A DNA stretch of 64,000 nt from JAKACA01 sp963769255 (GTDB taxonomy: Bacteria > Actinomycetota > Acidimicrobiia > Acidimicrobiales > Bog-793): positions 2,170,001 to 2,234,000 of the forward strand of contig CAVYKV010000001.1 of the NCBI GenBank assembly GCA_963769255.1, in the 5' to 3' direction. The notes under the pieces are model-generated. The model made no database searches. It was not told the DNA's origin and worked only from the letters and a program-made list of their open reading frames with translations. Both the position numbers and the translations under genes were made by a program. Shown one piece after another: positions 7,713-16,351 of this stretch. How positions within the stretch are numbered: position 1 is the first letter of the stretch; every line of letters starts with the position of its first letter.

Positions 7713-8495
7713 TCAGCCGTCGAGCGCCCCCCGGAACTCCTTCACGAGCTGGGCCGCCCCGTCCGGCCCGCATCCGTCCAGGATTCGGTGGACGAGCGCC
7801 GACCCGATCACGACGCCGTCGGCCACCTTGCTGACCTCGGCTGCCTGCGACGGCGTCGAGATACCCACCCCGACGAGGACCGGGAGATCGGTCGCCGCCT
7901 TGCAGCGGGCGGCGATCTCCGCCGCGCTGGCGGCCAGGTCGGCCCGCTCGCCGGTCACTCCCATGAGGCCGACGGCATAGAGAAACCCCCTCGCCCTCCC
8001 AACGATCATCCTCAACCGCTCGCCCGACGTGGTGGGCGCCGCCAGCAGGACGGTGGCGACCCCGGCGTCATCGGCCGCCTCCGCCCAACCGTCCAGCTCG
8101 TCGACGGGGAGGTCCGGCAGGATCGCCCCGGAAACGCCCGCCTCCGCCAGGAGCTGCGCCATGCGGCGGTGCCCGGTACGGGCGACGATGTTGTAGTAGG
8201 TCATCACGGCGATCGGCACGGCCACATCTGCCGTCGCGATGTCCCTCACGATGCCATCCGCCGTGGCGCCGCCCTCCAGAGCCTCCACGGAGGCGCGCTG
8301 GATGACGGGTCCGTCCATGATCGGGTCGCTGAAGGGGAGGCCCACCTCGACGGCGTCCGCCCCGGCGGCAGCCACCGCCTCGAGGGTCGCCACCCAGTCG
8401 GGCCCGAGCCCGCCGGTCACGTACGGCACGAGAAGCTTGCGTCCCTCGTCGCGCCGCTCGCGCAGCACGGTCGCCAGGTCGGGGCGGATGCTCAC
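7713..8495 (-). CDS. trpA: Tryptophan synthase alpha subunit
   Basis: Cleaves indole-3-glycerol phosphate to indole and glyceraldehyde 3-phosphate; indole is channelled to TrpB. The 260-residue TIM-barrel shows VEVGLPFSDPIMDGP with both catalytic acids (Glu in VEVG, Asp in IMDG), MTYYN, and the phosphate-binding VGVGISTPSQ and GVVIGSALV. The start overlaps the trpB stop. No odd features. Confidence 0.95.
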   Translation of the reverse strand: MSIRPDLATVLRERRDEGRKLLVPYVTGGLGPDWVATLEAVAAAGADAVEVGLPFSDPIMDGPVIQRASVEALEGGATADGIVRDIATADVAVPIAVMTYYNIVARTGHRRMAQLLAEAGVSGAILPDLPVDELDGWAEAADDAGVATVLLAAPTTSGERLRMIVGRARGFLYAVGLMGVTGERADLAASAAEIAARCKAATDLPVLVGVGISTPSQAAEVSKVADGVVIGSALVHRILDGCGPDGAAQLVKEFRGALDG

Positions 8496-9671
8496 TTCGC
8501 CAGCCGCTCCATCACGAGTGCCACGTCCTTGTCACCGCGCCCGGACATGGTGATGAGGACGATCGAGTCCCGCGGGATGGAGCGGCCCGCCTCCCGTGCC
8601 ACCCAGGCGAGGGCGTGGGAGGGCTCGAGAGCCGGGATGATGCCCTCGGTCTCGGCGAGGAGCTGGAAGGCGGCGATGACCTCATCGTCGGAGGCCAGCT
8701 CGTACTCCGCACGGCCGAGCTGGCTGAGAAAGGCGTGCTCGGGGCCGAGGCCGGGATAGTCGAGGCCGGCGGCGATCGAGTGCGCCTCCAGGATCTGGCC
8801 GTTCTCGTCTTGCAGGAACTGTGAGCGCATTCCGTGCACGACACCGGGGACGCCGTGGGTCATGGCCGCCCCGCCCTCCGCCTCGACGCCGACGAGGCGA
8901 GCGCCCGAGTCGACGAAGCCGGCGAAGGTGCCGGCTGCGTTGGAATCCCCCGCCGACGCAGGCGACGACGACGTCGGGGTCGGCGTTGAGCAGCTCACGG
9001 CACTGGCTGCGTGCCTCGTCGCCGACGATCCGCTGCAGCTCCCGGACGATGAAGGGATACGGGTGCGGCCCGACGACCGATCCGATGCAGTAGTGGGTCG
9101 TGGCCACGCTCGCCACCCAGTCGCGAAGTGCCTCGTTGATGGCGTCCTTCATCGTCTTGCTGCCGCTCTCGACCGCTTGCACCTCGGCGCCGAGCAGCCG
9201 CATGCGGAAGACGTTCAACTCCTGGCGGGCCACGTCGACCGAACCCATGTAGACCCTGCAGGACATCCCGAAGAGGGCCGCAGCCGTCGCCGTCGCCACC
9301 CCGTGCTGACCGGCGCCGGTCTCGGCGATGAGCCTGGACTTGCCCATGCGCTGGGCGAGCAGGGCTTGCCCGATGACATTGTTCAGCTTGTGGGACCCGG
9401 TGTGGTTGAGATCCTCACGCTTGAGAAGGATTCTGAGGCCGAGCCGCTCGCTGAGCCGCCGGCACTCGTACACGGGGGTGGGGCGCCCGCCGTATTCCCG
9501 CAGCAGCCGGTCGAGCTCCCGCCGGAAGGTGGGATCGCTCCAGGCGTGGTGGAAGGCGGCGTCGAGCTGCTCGCAGGCCGGCACGAGGGCCTCCGGCACG
9601 TACCGTCCCCCGTACTCGCCGAAGCGCCCCGCCGGCGACGTCTCCCGCATGAGCTCCCCGATGACCTTCAC
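8492..9671 (-). CDS. trpB: Tryptophan synthase beta subunit (frame broken by 1-nt insertion)
   Basis: PLP enzyme joining indole and serine. The sequence starts MKVIGELMRETSPAGRFGEY at 9671 and has HTGSHKLNN with the PLP Lys and ETGAGQHGVATATAAA. After VVACVGGG, where SNAAG is expected, the frame shifts: the minus strand reads GGATTCC where GGATCC would keep the frame (extra base at 8944/8945). The C-terminal half (GMRSQFLQDENGQ, LITMSGRGDKD) continues in the next frame to 8492. Both halves are well conserved and the total is exactly one base over 393 codons, so a sequencing error is more likely than a dead gene. It overlaps trpA and is preceded by trpF. Confidence 0.9.
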
Positions 9672-10336
9672 AGTTCCTCCTGCCAGTCGTAGGGAGGCGC
9701 CAGCTCGGCCGGGTCGGCCGGGTCGTACGGCGCCGGCTCGGCCGCCCTCGCCGCCTGCACGAAGGAGCGCAACTTGGAGGGGTCCTTCCTCCCGGGCGCC
9801 GCCTCGACGCCGGTCGAGACGTCCACCCCCCAGGGGTGCACGGTGCGGATGGCATCGGCGACGTTGCCGGCGTCGAGGCCGCCGGCGAGGACGATCCTCC
9901 GGCCCTTCGGGGCGCCTTCGGCGAGCCGCCAGTCGAAGACCTTCCCGGAACCGGGAGACGGTGCGTCGAGCAGGATGATGGAGGCTCCGTACTCGGCGGC
10001 CCGCGCCAGCCGGCCGTCCCCCGCCTCGAAGGCCTTGATGACGACCGGGACGCGTACGGAGACGTAGCCGCAGTCCTCCCGGCTCTCGTGGCCGTGCAGC
10101 TGGGCGGCCCGCAGGCCCGTGCGGTTCACGATCTCGACGACCCGCTGCGGCCGCTCGTCTCGGAAGACGCCGACGGTGAGGACCTCCGGGGGGAGACGGC
10201 GGATGATCGCCTGCACGGCAGACGGCGTCATCTGCCGGGGCGACGGTGCGAAGACGAAGCCGACGGCGTCCGTCCCCATCGCAACGGCGAGGAGGGCGTC
10301 CTCCTCACTCGTGATGCCGCAGATCTTCACCCACAT
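9668..10336 (-). CDS. trpF: Phosphoribosylanthranilate isomerase
   Basis: Isomerises phosphoribosylanthranilate in tryptophan synthesis. The 222-residue barrel begins MWVKICGITSEED, with the catalytic Cys in KICGIT, has QLHGHE, and carries the catalytic Asp in LLDAPSPGSGKVFDW. LAGGLDAGNV and GVDVSTGVE form the phosphate site. About 25 residues of Pro/Ala-rich tail follow. The start overlaps the trpC stop by one base. Many actinobacteria lack trpF and use the dual-specificity PriA; this genome has both a hisA-type gene and a true trpF. Confidence 0.94.
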   Translation of the reverse strand: MWVKICGITSEEDALLAVAMGTDAVGFVFAPSPRQMTPSAVQAIIRRLPPEVLTVGVFRDERPQRVVEIVNRTGLRAAQLHGHESREDCGYVSVRVPVVIKAFEAGDGRLARAAEYGASIILLDAPSPGSGKVFDWRLAEGAPKGRRIVLAGGLDAGNVADAIRTVHPWGVDVSTGVEAAPGRKDPSKLRSFVQAARAAEPAPYDPADPAELAPPYDWQEEL

Positions 10337-11205
10337 CAGGCGGTGACCCTCCGCCCCGGCGACGCCGCGCTTGCCGAATGGGGCGACGGGGCGCGCAGCG
10401 CCGCAACGGCCGATCGCCGGTCGGGACTCGTCACGAGCAGCTCCCCGACGAGGACGGCGTCGAAGCCTGCCTCCTCCAGGCGGGCGACGTCCGCACGGGA
10501 GGCGATGCCCGACTCGGCCACGGTCACGACCTCGTTGCCGAGCGCCCGTACCACCGTCTCGGCACGGGCCGTGTCCACGGCAAAGGTCCGCAGATCCCGC
10601 TGGTTGACTCCGACGAGGCGAGCCCCGGCGTGGAGGGCGCGCCTCGCCTCGGCGAGGTCGTGCACCTCGACGAGGGCGTCGAGACCGAGGGATCCGGCGA
10701 GATCGAGGAGGCGCCGCAGCTCCGTGTCGGCAAGGGCGGCCACGATGAGCAGGACAGCGTCGGCCCCCATGAGGCAGGCGTCGTAGAGGTCGCCCTCGCA
10801 GACGGTGAAGTCCTTGCGGAGGACCGGCAGCGACGTTGCCCCCCGAGCGGCCACGAGGTCTACGGGCGAGCCGCCGAAGTAAACCTCGTCCGTGAGCACG
10901 GAGAGGCAGGCCGCACCGCCAGCGGCGTACTGCGAGGCCGTCTCTGCGGCGTCGAGGCCGGGCGCCAGATCGCCCTTCGAGGGCGACCTGCGTTTCAGCT
11001 CGGCGATGACGCTGACGCCCGGTTCGCCCGAGAGGGCGGCACGAAAGCCCCGGCGCGGTACCCGCGCCGCCTCGGCCAGTGCGAGCTGCGCCAGCTCGCC
11101 ACGGTCACGACGATCGCCGGCTGCGAGGGCACGGTGCCAGGCGAGGATGTCGTCGAGATAGGAAGGCGGGTCCTCCGGAGCGGATCCGCCGGGCGGCGAG
11201 GGCAT
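10336..11205 (-). CDS. trpC: Indole-3-glycerol phosphate synthase
   Basis: Closes the indole ring from carboxyphenylaminodeoxyribulose phosphate. Key motifs are present: VIAELKRRSPSKGDL with the catalytic Lys and Glu, LPVLRKDFTV with the second Lys, ALVEVHDLAEA, VGVNQRDLRTF and VTVAESGIAS. I use the ATG at 11205 (289 residues) since the family core begins at SYLDDILAW soon after it; a GTG at 11262 is an alternative that adds 19 residues. A TAGTCT hexamer (minus strand, 11216-11221) just upstream of the ATG could be an internal promoter. Confidence 0.93.
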   Translation of the reverse strand: MPSPPGGSAPEDPPSYLDDILAWHRALAAGDRRDRGELAQLALAEAARVPRRGFRAALSGEPGVSVIAELKRRSPSKGDLAPGLDAAETASQYAAGGAACLSVLTDEVYFGGSPVDLVAARGATSLPVLRKDFTVCEGDLYDACLMGADAVLLIVAALADTELRRLLDLAGSLGLDALVEVHDLAEARRALHAGARLVGVNQRDLRTFAVDTARAETVVRALGNEVVTVAESGIASRADVARLEEAGFDAVLVGELLVTSPDRRSAVAALRAPSPHSASAASPGRRVTA

Positions 11206-11268
11206 CGTGCGCCAGAGACTACCTTCGGCCGCCGGCGAGTCGAAGTCCCGCCCGATCGGCACGGGGCC

Positions 11269-12186
11269 TCAGGAGGCAGGCAGGCTCGACGTCTCGGCCT
11301 CCGGGTAGCCCCGGCCGGAGCGCACCAGCCGGTCCTCGGCGGAGGTGTTGACGATGAGCGGCGAGTTGCACAGCACGATCAGCCCGAGCGACATGACCAA
11401 GAGGGCGAGGGCGTCCACGGAGAGGACGTCGATGCCGCCACGCAGGTTGTCTCCGAAGAGGCCGACGCCGATGACGATGCTGGCGATCGGGTCGACGATC
11501 ACGAGCGACGCCTGCGAGGCGGTGATCGGGCCGGCATGGAAGGCGTTCTGTGCGAAGAAGAGCCCGGCGAGGCCGGCGACCGCGATGCCGTAGGGCTCGA
11601 AGTGCGAGAAGAGGGCGGCGATGCCGCCCCGCGCCACCCAGACGGTCGTCGCCTTCATGAAGGCGGCGCAGATGGCGAAGGAGATAGCTGCGGCGGCCCC
11701 GTACCAGGCCGATCGCCACGGCCGGGTGCCGAAACGAGCCATCGTCACGCACACGACGATCGCCCCCACGCACGCCAGCATCATGAGCAGCCAGCCGAGC
11801 GTGTTGGGGATGACGTTGCCACCGCCCTGGTCCGACACGGCGAGGAAGGTCGCCAGGCCTGCCACCGTGAGGAGCACGCCCGCTGCCTCGCGCCAGCCGA
11901 GGGGACGGCCGAACCAGATCCGCAGCACGACGACGAGGAAGAGCAACTCGGTCACGAGGATCGGCTGCACGAGCGTGAGGGCACCCTGGCTGAGCGCCGC
12001 CACCTGGAAGAGAAAGGCTCCGACCATGGAGAGGAGGCCCAGCCACCAGGCCGGCCGCCGCAGGGCGTGCGCCATCAGCTTCCATCGCATCGTGGCGTCC
12101 GCCGGAGCTGTCTCGACACCCATGCGCTCGAAGATGGTCGCGAGGGCATTGCACAGGCCGGCAGCGAGGGCAAGGACGACGGCCAT
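11269..12186 (-). CDS. DMT-superfamily (EamA/NIPA-like) membrane transporter
   Basis: A 305-residue, nearly all-hydrophobic protein with about nine to ten membrane helices and a short polar C-terminus. The repeat layout (two halves) and segments such as ALTLVQPILVTELLFLVVVL and SQASLVIVDPIASIVIGVGL are typical of drug/metabolite transporters. It sits inside the trp gene block, 12 bp after ygfZ and just before trpC, all on one strand. An export role for an aromatic compound is conceivable but rests on position only; the substrate cannot be read from the sequence. Confidence 0.8.
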   Translation of the reverse strand: MAVVLALAAGLCNALATIFERMGVETAPADATMRWKLMAHALRRPAWWLGLLSMVGAFLFQVAALSQGALTLVQPILVTELLFLVVVLRIWFGRPLGWREAAGVLLTVAGLATFLAVSDQGGGNVIPNTLGWLLMMLACVGAIVVCVTMARFGTRPWRSAWYGAAAAISFAICAAFMKATTVWVARGGIAALFSHFEPYGIAVAGLAGLFFAQNAFHAGPITASQASLVIVDPIASIVIGVGLFGDNLRGGIDVLSVDALALLVMSLGLIVLCNSPLIVNTSAEDRLVRSGRGYPEAETSSLPAS

Positions 12187-12198
12187 ACCAGGAAGGAT

Positions 12199-13197
12199 CT
12201 ACCGCTTTTCGACCGTCTGCAAGCCCACTTCTGCCGATTCGGCCCTGACCAGCGGCAACATGCGGAGCGCGGCAGGCACCGGGCCGAGCGCCGTCACCAC
12301 CTGGGCGGACTCCGAGGTGTCGACGCCGCGCTTCACGAAGGCCAGCGCCACGTGGCCGCCGAGACCGGCCGACCAGGCGACACTTGTCAGCGAACCGACC
12401 GATTGGGCGTCGACGACGAGGGCGTCGCCCGGCGACGGAGAGGAGCCCGAGTCGCCGTCGCCCTCTATGACGACGCCGCGCAGGCGCCGCGGCGTGTTGG
12501 AGCCCCGGGCATCGACACGGGCCACGAGTTCCTGGCCCGTGTAGCAGCCCTTCGTGAAGCTGACGGCGTGGGCGACGAGCTCGCCTGCCTCCTGTGCGAT
12601 CGTCCGCTCCGTCAGCTCGCGGCCGAGCTCCGGCATGCCGCCTTCGATTCGGGCGGCCTCGAAGGCGGCGTCGTCCGCCTCCAGCCGGACGCAGCCGGCC
12701 GGCCCGGAAGCAGGCAGCACCCCGAGGGCGAGGACGTCCCGGCCGGCGAGCGGCGGCCAGCGGACGTCGACGACGGCCAGGGCGGCGCCGGCGGCCCAGG
12801 ACGACAGCTCCGCCGCGGAGGGCGTGCGAGGCCCCCGCACCTCGAGCTGGGTGAGCTCCGTCACCTCCGACAGCTCGGCCTTCACCCGGAGCTTGAAGCG
12901 AGCGAGGCGTTGCCGCAGTCCCTCCCCGAAGCCGCTCGGCACGTCGAGGAGGAACCGGTTCTCCCCGAGCACCGTCACCCGGGTGAACGAATCGATCTTG
13001 CCCTGCGGTGAGAGCACGAGCGTCTCGACCGAGGAGGCGGATCCAGCCTGGAGGGCGGCCAGATCCTGGCTGACCTGACCCTGCAGCCAGTCGAAGGCAC
13101 CCGGACCTGAGACGATGACGCCCTCGCGGCCGGTGACGCGACAGGCCGCCCCCTCCGTGATCGCCCGGTAGGCCTCACTCGGCGTCGGCGACGTCAT
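12199..13197 (-). CDS. ygfZ: YgfZ/GcvT-like folate-binding Fe-S cluster protein
   Basis: A 332-residue protein related to the glycine-cleavage T protein; YgfZ family members help maintain certain Fe-S enzymes using tetrahydrofolate. The diagnostic YgfZ signature around KGCYTGQELVARVDARG, with its conserved Cys, is present near residue 230. The N-terminus (DWLQGQVSQDL) also fits. The ATG at 13197 lies inside the end of trpE, an overlap of 23 bases, so it is co-transcribed with trpE. Its place between trpE and trpC is unusual and its link to tryptophan synthesis is unclear. Confidence 0.9.
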   Translation of the reverse strand: MTSPTPSEAYRAITEGAACRVTGREGVIVSGPGAFDWLQGQVSQDLAALQAGSASSVETLVLSPQGKIDSFTRVTVLGENRFLLDVPSGFGEGLRQRLARFKLRVKAELSEVTELTQLEVRGPRTPSAAELSSWAAGAALAVVDVRWPPLAGRDVLALGVLPASGPAGCVRLEADDAAFEAARIEGGMPELGRELTERTIAQEAGELVAHAVSFTKGCYTGQELVARVDARGSNTPRRLRGVVIEGDGDSGSSPSPGDALVVDAQSVGSLTSVAWSAGLGGHVALAFVKRGVDTSESAQVVTALGPVPAALRMLPLVRAESAEVGLQTVEKR

Positions 13198-14728
13198 CTC
13201 CACGTGCAACAGCGCGAGCGGCCGCAAGCTTCCGCGCCCCAGCCACGGCGGCGAGCACGGCGGCAGCCTTGTCCTGGCATTCCTGATCCTCTGCGGCGGG
13301 GTCGCTGTCGGCCACGATGCCCGCCCCCGCCTGCACGGAGGCACGACCGTCGGGCGTGCAGACGAGGGTCCGGATGGCGATGGCCGTGTCGAGGTTGCCG
13401 GAGAAGTCCACGTAGCCGACCACGCCGGCGTAGGGGCCGCGTTTCGTCGGCTCGAGCTCGTCGATGATCTCCATCGCCCGCACCTTCGGCGCCCCCGAGA
13501 CGGTGCCGGCAGGGAGCGTCGCCCGGAGGACGTCGACGGGCCCTTTTCCATCGACGAGCTGCCCGGAGACCTGCGAGGTCAGGTGCATGACGTGGCTGTA
13601 GCGCTCGACGGTCATGAGCTCGTCGACCCGCTCGGTGTCGAAGCGGACGACGCGCCCGACGTCGTTGCGGGCGAGGTCGACGAGCATGATGTGCTCGGCC
13701 ACCTCCTTCGGGTGTTCGACGAGCTCCGCCTCGAGCCGGCGATCCTCCTGCTCCGAGTCGCCTCGGCGGCGTGTCCCGGCGATCGGACGGGAGATGACAC
13801 GGCCGTCGAGGAGCTGCACGAGCGGCTCCGGCGAGGCTCCGACGATCGTGACGCCTCCTTGTCGGAGGAAGAACATGTACGGGCTCGGGTTGACCTGGCG
13901 GAGGACCCGGTAGACGTCGAAGGGATCGCACCCGAGGTCGAGGTCGAAACGCTGTGAGAGGACGACCTGGAAGGCCTCCCCGGCGGCGATGTAGTCCTTG
14001 GCGGCGCCCACGGCCATCTGGTAAGCCTCGGAGCTGACGACGCGCCGCACCTGCGGGTCTCCCAGCCGATCGGTGCGGTCCGGCGGCGGCAACAGCGGCT
14101 CCACGGCCGGCTGCTCCAGATCGGCGCGGAGGACCCCGAGGCGCCGTCCCGCCCGGGCGAAGGCCTGCGAGGCGCCGGGCAGGTCGGTGACGCCGTCCTC
14201 GCCCCGAGGGACGACGACGTTGTCGACGAGCGTCACCCGTTGCCGCCAGTGGTCGAACGCCGCCAGCTCGCCGATGACCGAGACGACTGCGTCCGGCGTC
14301 CCGAGGTCGTCGGGGGGCGGTGTGCCCAGCCGCTCCACCTCGCGCACGACGTCGTAGCCGAGGTAGCCCACGAGGCCGCCGTGCAGGGGGGGCAGGGCGG
14401 CCAGGGCCGGCGACCGGAGCTCGGCCACCATCGTCTCGACGGCGGCCAGGATGCCCCTCGAGAGGGGGACGGCCACGGGCAGCTCGCCGTCCACCTCGAT
14501 CTCGTTGCCCCGGGCGACGAGCGTGGCCACGGGCGAGCGCCCGAGGAACGAGAACCGGCTCCACCGCTCGCCGTGCTCCACGCTCTCGAGGAGGAACCCC
14601 TCGCCGGCCCCCACGACGGTGCGGAACGCCCCGACGGGCGTGACCGTGTCGGCGACGAGCTCCTGCCACACGGGCACGACCCGGTGGGCGGAGGCGAGCT
14701 CGAGGAAGCTCTCGAGCTCAGGTGCCAT
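13175..14728 (-). CDS. trpE: Anthranilate synthase component I
   Basis: Makes anthranilate from chorismate with ammonia from TrpG. The 517-residue protein has the tryptophan-feedback site LLESVEHGERWSRFSFLG near residue 46, so it should be inhibited by tryptophan, and chorismate-binding motifs PSPYMFFL, SRPIAGTRRRG, LVDLARNDVGRV, LPAGTVSGAPKVRAMEII and VQAGAGIVADSDP. It overlaps hisI upstream and ygfZ downstream. No trpG or trpD is seen in this window. Confidence 0.96.
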   Translation of the reverse strand: MAPELESFLELASAHRVVPVWQELVADTVTPVGAFRTVVGAGEGFLLESVEHGERWSRFSFLGRSPVATLVARGNEIEVDGELPVAVPLSRGILAAVETMVAELRSPALAALPPLHGGLVGYLGYDVVREVERLGTPPPDDLGTPDAVVSVIGELAAFDHWRQRVTLVDNVVVPRGEDGVTDLPGASQAFARAGRRLGVLRADLEQPAVEPLLPPPDRTDRLGDPQVRRVVSSEAYQMAVGAAKDYIAAGEAFQVVLSQRFDLDLGCDPFDVYRVLRQVNPSPYMFFLRQGGVTIVGASPEPLVQLLDGRVISRPIAGTRRRGDSEQEDRRLEAELVEHPKEVAEHIMLVDLARNDVGRVVRFDTERVDELMTVERYSHVMHLTSQVSGQLVDGKGPVDVLRATLPAGTVSGAPKVRAMEIIDELEPTKRGPYAGVVGYVDFSGNLDTAIAIRTLVCTPDGRASVQAGAGIVADSDPAAEDQECQDKAAAVLAAVAGARKLAAARAVARGDDVADAE

Positions 14729-15105
14729 CGGGCGCGGGGCGGGCGGCGACGGGCAGCGTGCGGTAGAAGCACGAGCGCTCGCCCGTGTGGCAGGCTCCCT
14801 GCCCCTCCTGGCGCACCATCACGAGCAACGTGTCGCCGTCGCAGTCGTAGCGAACCTCGCGCACGAGCTGACGGTTGCCGGATGTCTCCCCCTTGCACCA
14901 GTACTCCTGGCGGCTGCGGCTCCAGAACCACGTGCGGCCGCTCTGGAGGGTGCGGGCGAGCGCCTCGCGGTCCATCCAGGCGAGCATGAGGACCTCCCCC
15001 GTGTCGGCCTCCTGCACGACGGCAGGCACGAGGCCAGCAACGTCGAAGGCGACGTCGTCGAGCCCGTCGCCGGACCCTTCGCCGGACCCCCGCCGAGGAC
15101 GTCAC
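14718..15105 (-). CDS. hisI: Phosphoribosyl-AMP cyclohydrolase (N-terminal frame probably broken)
   Basis: Opens the purine ring of phosphoribosyl-AMP in histidine synthesis. From the GTG at 15029 an uninterrupted 103-residue frame carries VLMLAWMDREAL, TWFWSRSRQEYWCKGETSGN and the metal ligands of DCDGDTLL and CHTGERSCFYR. Upstream, family-like residues (DGLDDVAFDVAGLVPAVV) continue in frame but have no start codon. Removing one G from the five-G run at 15087-15091 would join them to a GTG at 15105, 17 nt after the previous gene. I therefore place the true start at 15105 with a homopolymer error. No HisE domain is fused. Confidence 0.86.
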
Positions 15106-15121
15106 GGGCGCCCGCTCGGCC

Positions 15122-15529
15122 TCACAGGTAGAGGCCCGTGCCGCCGTCCATCCGCTCGGAGGCGACGGCGTGCACGTCGCGCTCGCGGAGGATGAGGAAC
15201 TCGTCGCCCTGCACGTCCACCTCGAAGCACTCCTCCGGGTTGAACAGCACGGTGTCACCGGGGCGGATGGTCCGCACATGCGGGCCCACGGCCGCCACCT
15301 CCGCCCAGGCGAGGCGGCGATGCACCTGCGCGGTGGCGGGAATCAGGATGCCGGCCCGGGACCGGCGCTCTCCCTCCGATGCCGGGACGTTCACGAGTAC
15401 CCGATCGTTGAGCATCGTCACGGGCTGTTTCCCGCCCGACGCCACGCCGCCGGTCATCGGCCTCGCCACGGAACCGCCGGTACCGGAGGAACCACCCGGC
15501 TCCCCCGTCCTGGACTCATCGCTCTGCAC
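15122..15529 (-). CDS. GroES-like (Cpn10) domain protein in the his cluster
   Basis: About 135 residues from the GTG at 15529. The first ~38 residues are Gly/Ser-rich; the rest matches the chaperonin-10 fold: MLNDRVLVNVPASEGERRSR, AGILIPATAQ, EVAAVGPHVRTIRPGDTVLF, DEFLILRERDVHAV. The GroES mobile-loop position carries a short RSRAGILIP segment. There is no groEL beside it; it lies between hisF and hisI. A TACCGT hexamer 8 nt before the GTG suggests its own leaderless promoter. Either a second GroES with a special partner or a stand-alone fold with a new task. Confidence 0.8.
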   Translation of the reverse strand: MQSDESRTGEPGGSSGTGGSVARPMTGGVASGGKQPVTMLNDRVLVNVPASEGERRSRAGILIPATAQVHRRLAWAEVAAVGPHVRTIRPGDTVLFNPEECFEVDVQGDEFLILRERDVHAVASERMDGGTGLYL

Positions 15530-15537
15530 GAGGCGCA

Positions 15538-15543
15538 ACGGTA
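15538..15543 (-). promoter_or_regulatory. -10 box TACCGT of groES-like gene
   Basis: TACCGT on the minus strand ends 8 nt before the GTG at 15529, fitting the TANNNT leaderless pattern seen repeatedly in this window. Confidence 0.45.
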
Positions 15544-15562
15544 CTGCGCGGCGGGGAGGGGC

Positions 15563-16351
15563 TCACACGCCCGGCGGCCGAACGGTGACGCCGTGGGCGG
15601 CGAGGTGTCGTTTGGCCTCGGTGATGCTGACACCGCCGAAGTGGAAGATGGAAGCGGCGAGGAGGCCGTCGGCGCCACCCTGGCAGGCACCTTCGACGAG
15701 GTGGTCGAGCGTCCCGACTCCCCCGGAGGCGATGAGGGGCAGCCGGACGGCCCCGCTCATCGCCCGCACGAGCTCGATGTCGTAGCCGAGCTCTGTGCCG
15801 TCCCGGTCCATCGAGGTGACGAGGAGCTCGCCGGCGCCGAGATCCTCACACCGGCGAGCCCAGTCGAGTGCGTCGAGCCCGGTCGGACGCCGGCCCCCGT
15901 GCGTCACCACCTCGAAGGAGGTCCCGCTCGGCTCGGGACGGGGGGAGACGCGGCGGCGTGCGTCGATGGCCACGACGATGCACTGCGAGCCGAATTCCCC
16001 CGCCAGCTCGGCCACGAGCTCCGGCCGGGCGACAGCGGCCGAGTTGACCGTCACCTTGTCTGCCCCCGCCCGCAGGAGCCGCCTGGCGTCCTCCACGGAA
16101 CGAAGGCCGCCACCGATGGCGAGAGGGATGAAGACCTCTTCGGCCGCCCGGCCCACGAGGCTCACCATCGTCTCGCGGTCGTCCGAGGAGGCCGTGATGT
16201 CCAGCATCACGAGCTCGTCGGCTCCTTCGGCGTCGTAGCGGGCCGCCAGCTCCACCGGATCCCCGGCATCGCGGAGATCTAGGAACTCGATGCCCTTCAC
16301 CACCCTGCCGCCGTCGATGTCCAGGCACGGGATGACCCGCACCGACTTCAT
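15563..16351 (-). CDS. hisF: Imidazole glycerol phosphate synthase, cyclase subunit
   Basis: With HisH it converts PRFAR and glutamine-derived ammonia into imidazole glycerol phosphate and AICAR. The 262-residue barrel shows the catalytic Asp in PCLDIDGGRVVKG and the second in VVAIDARR, plus LAIGGGLRS, TSMDRDGTELGYD and IASGGVGTLDHL. The start overlaps the hisA stop (ATGA). Confidence 0.96.
   Translation of the reverse strand: MKSVRVIPCLDIDGGRVVKGIEFLDLRDAGDPVELAARYDAEGADELVMLDITASSDDRETMVSLVGRAAEEVFIPLAIGGGLRSVEDARRLLRAGADKVTVNSAAVARPELVAELAGEFGSQCIVVAIDARRRVSPRPEPSGTSFEVVTHGGRRPTGLDALDWARRCEDLGAGELLVTSMDRDGTELGYDIELVRAMSGAVRLPLIASGGVGTLDHLVEGACQGGADGLLAASIFHFGGVSITEAKRHLAAHGVTVRPPGV

Noticed and set aside
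10378..13011. Very long open frame (877 codons) on the plus strand across trpC to ygfZ
   Set aside because: It is antisense to well-conserved genes; its product is rich in Gly, Asp, His, Arg and Glu with no domain, the usual by-product of GC-rich codon bias.
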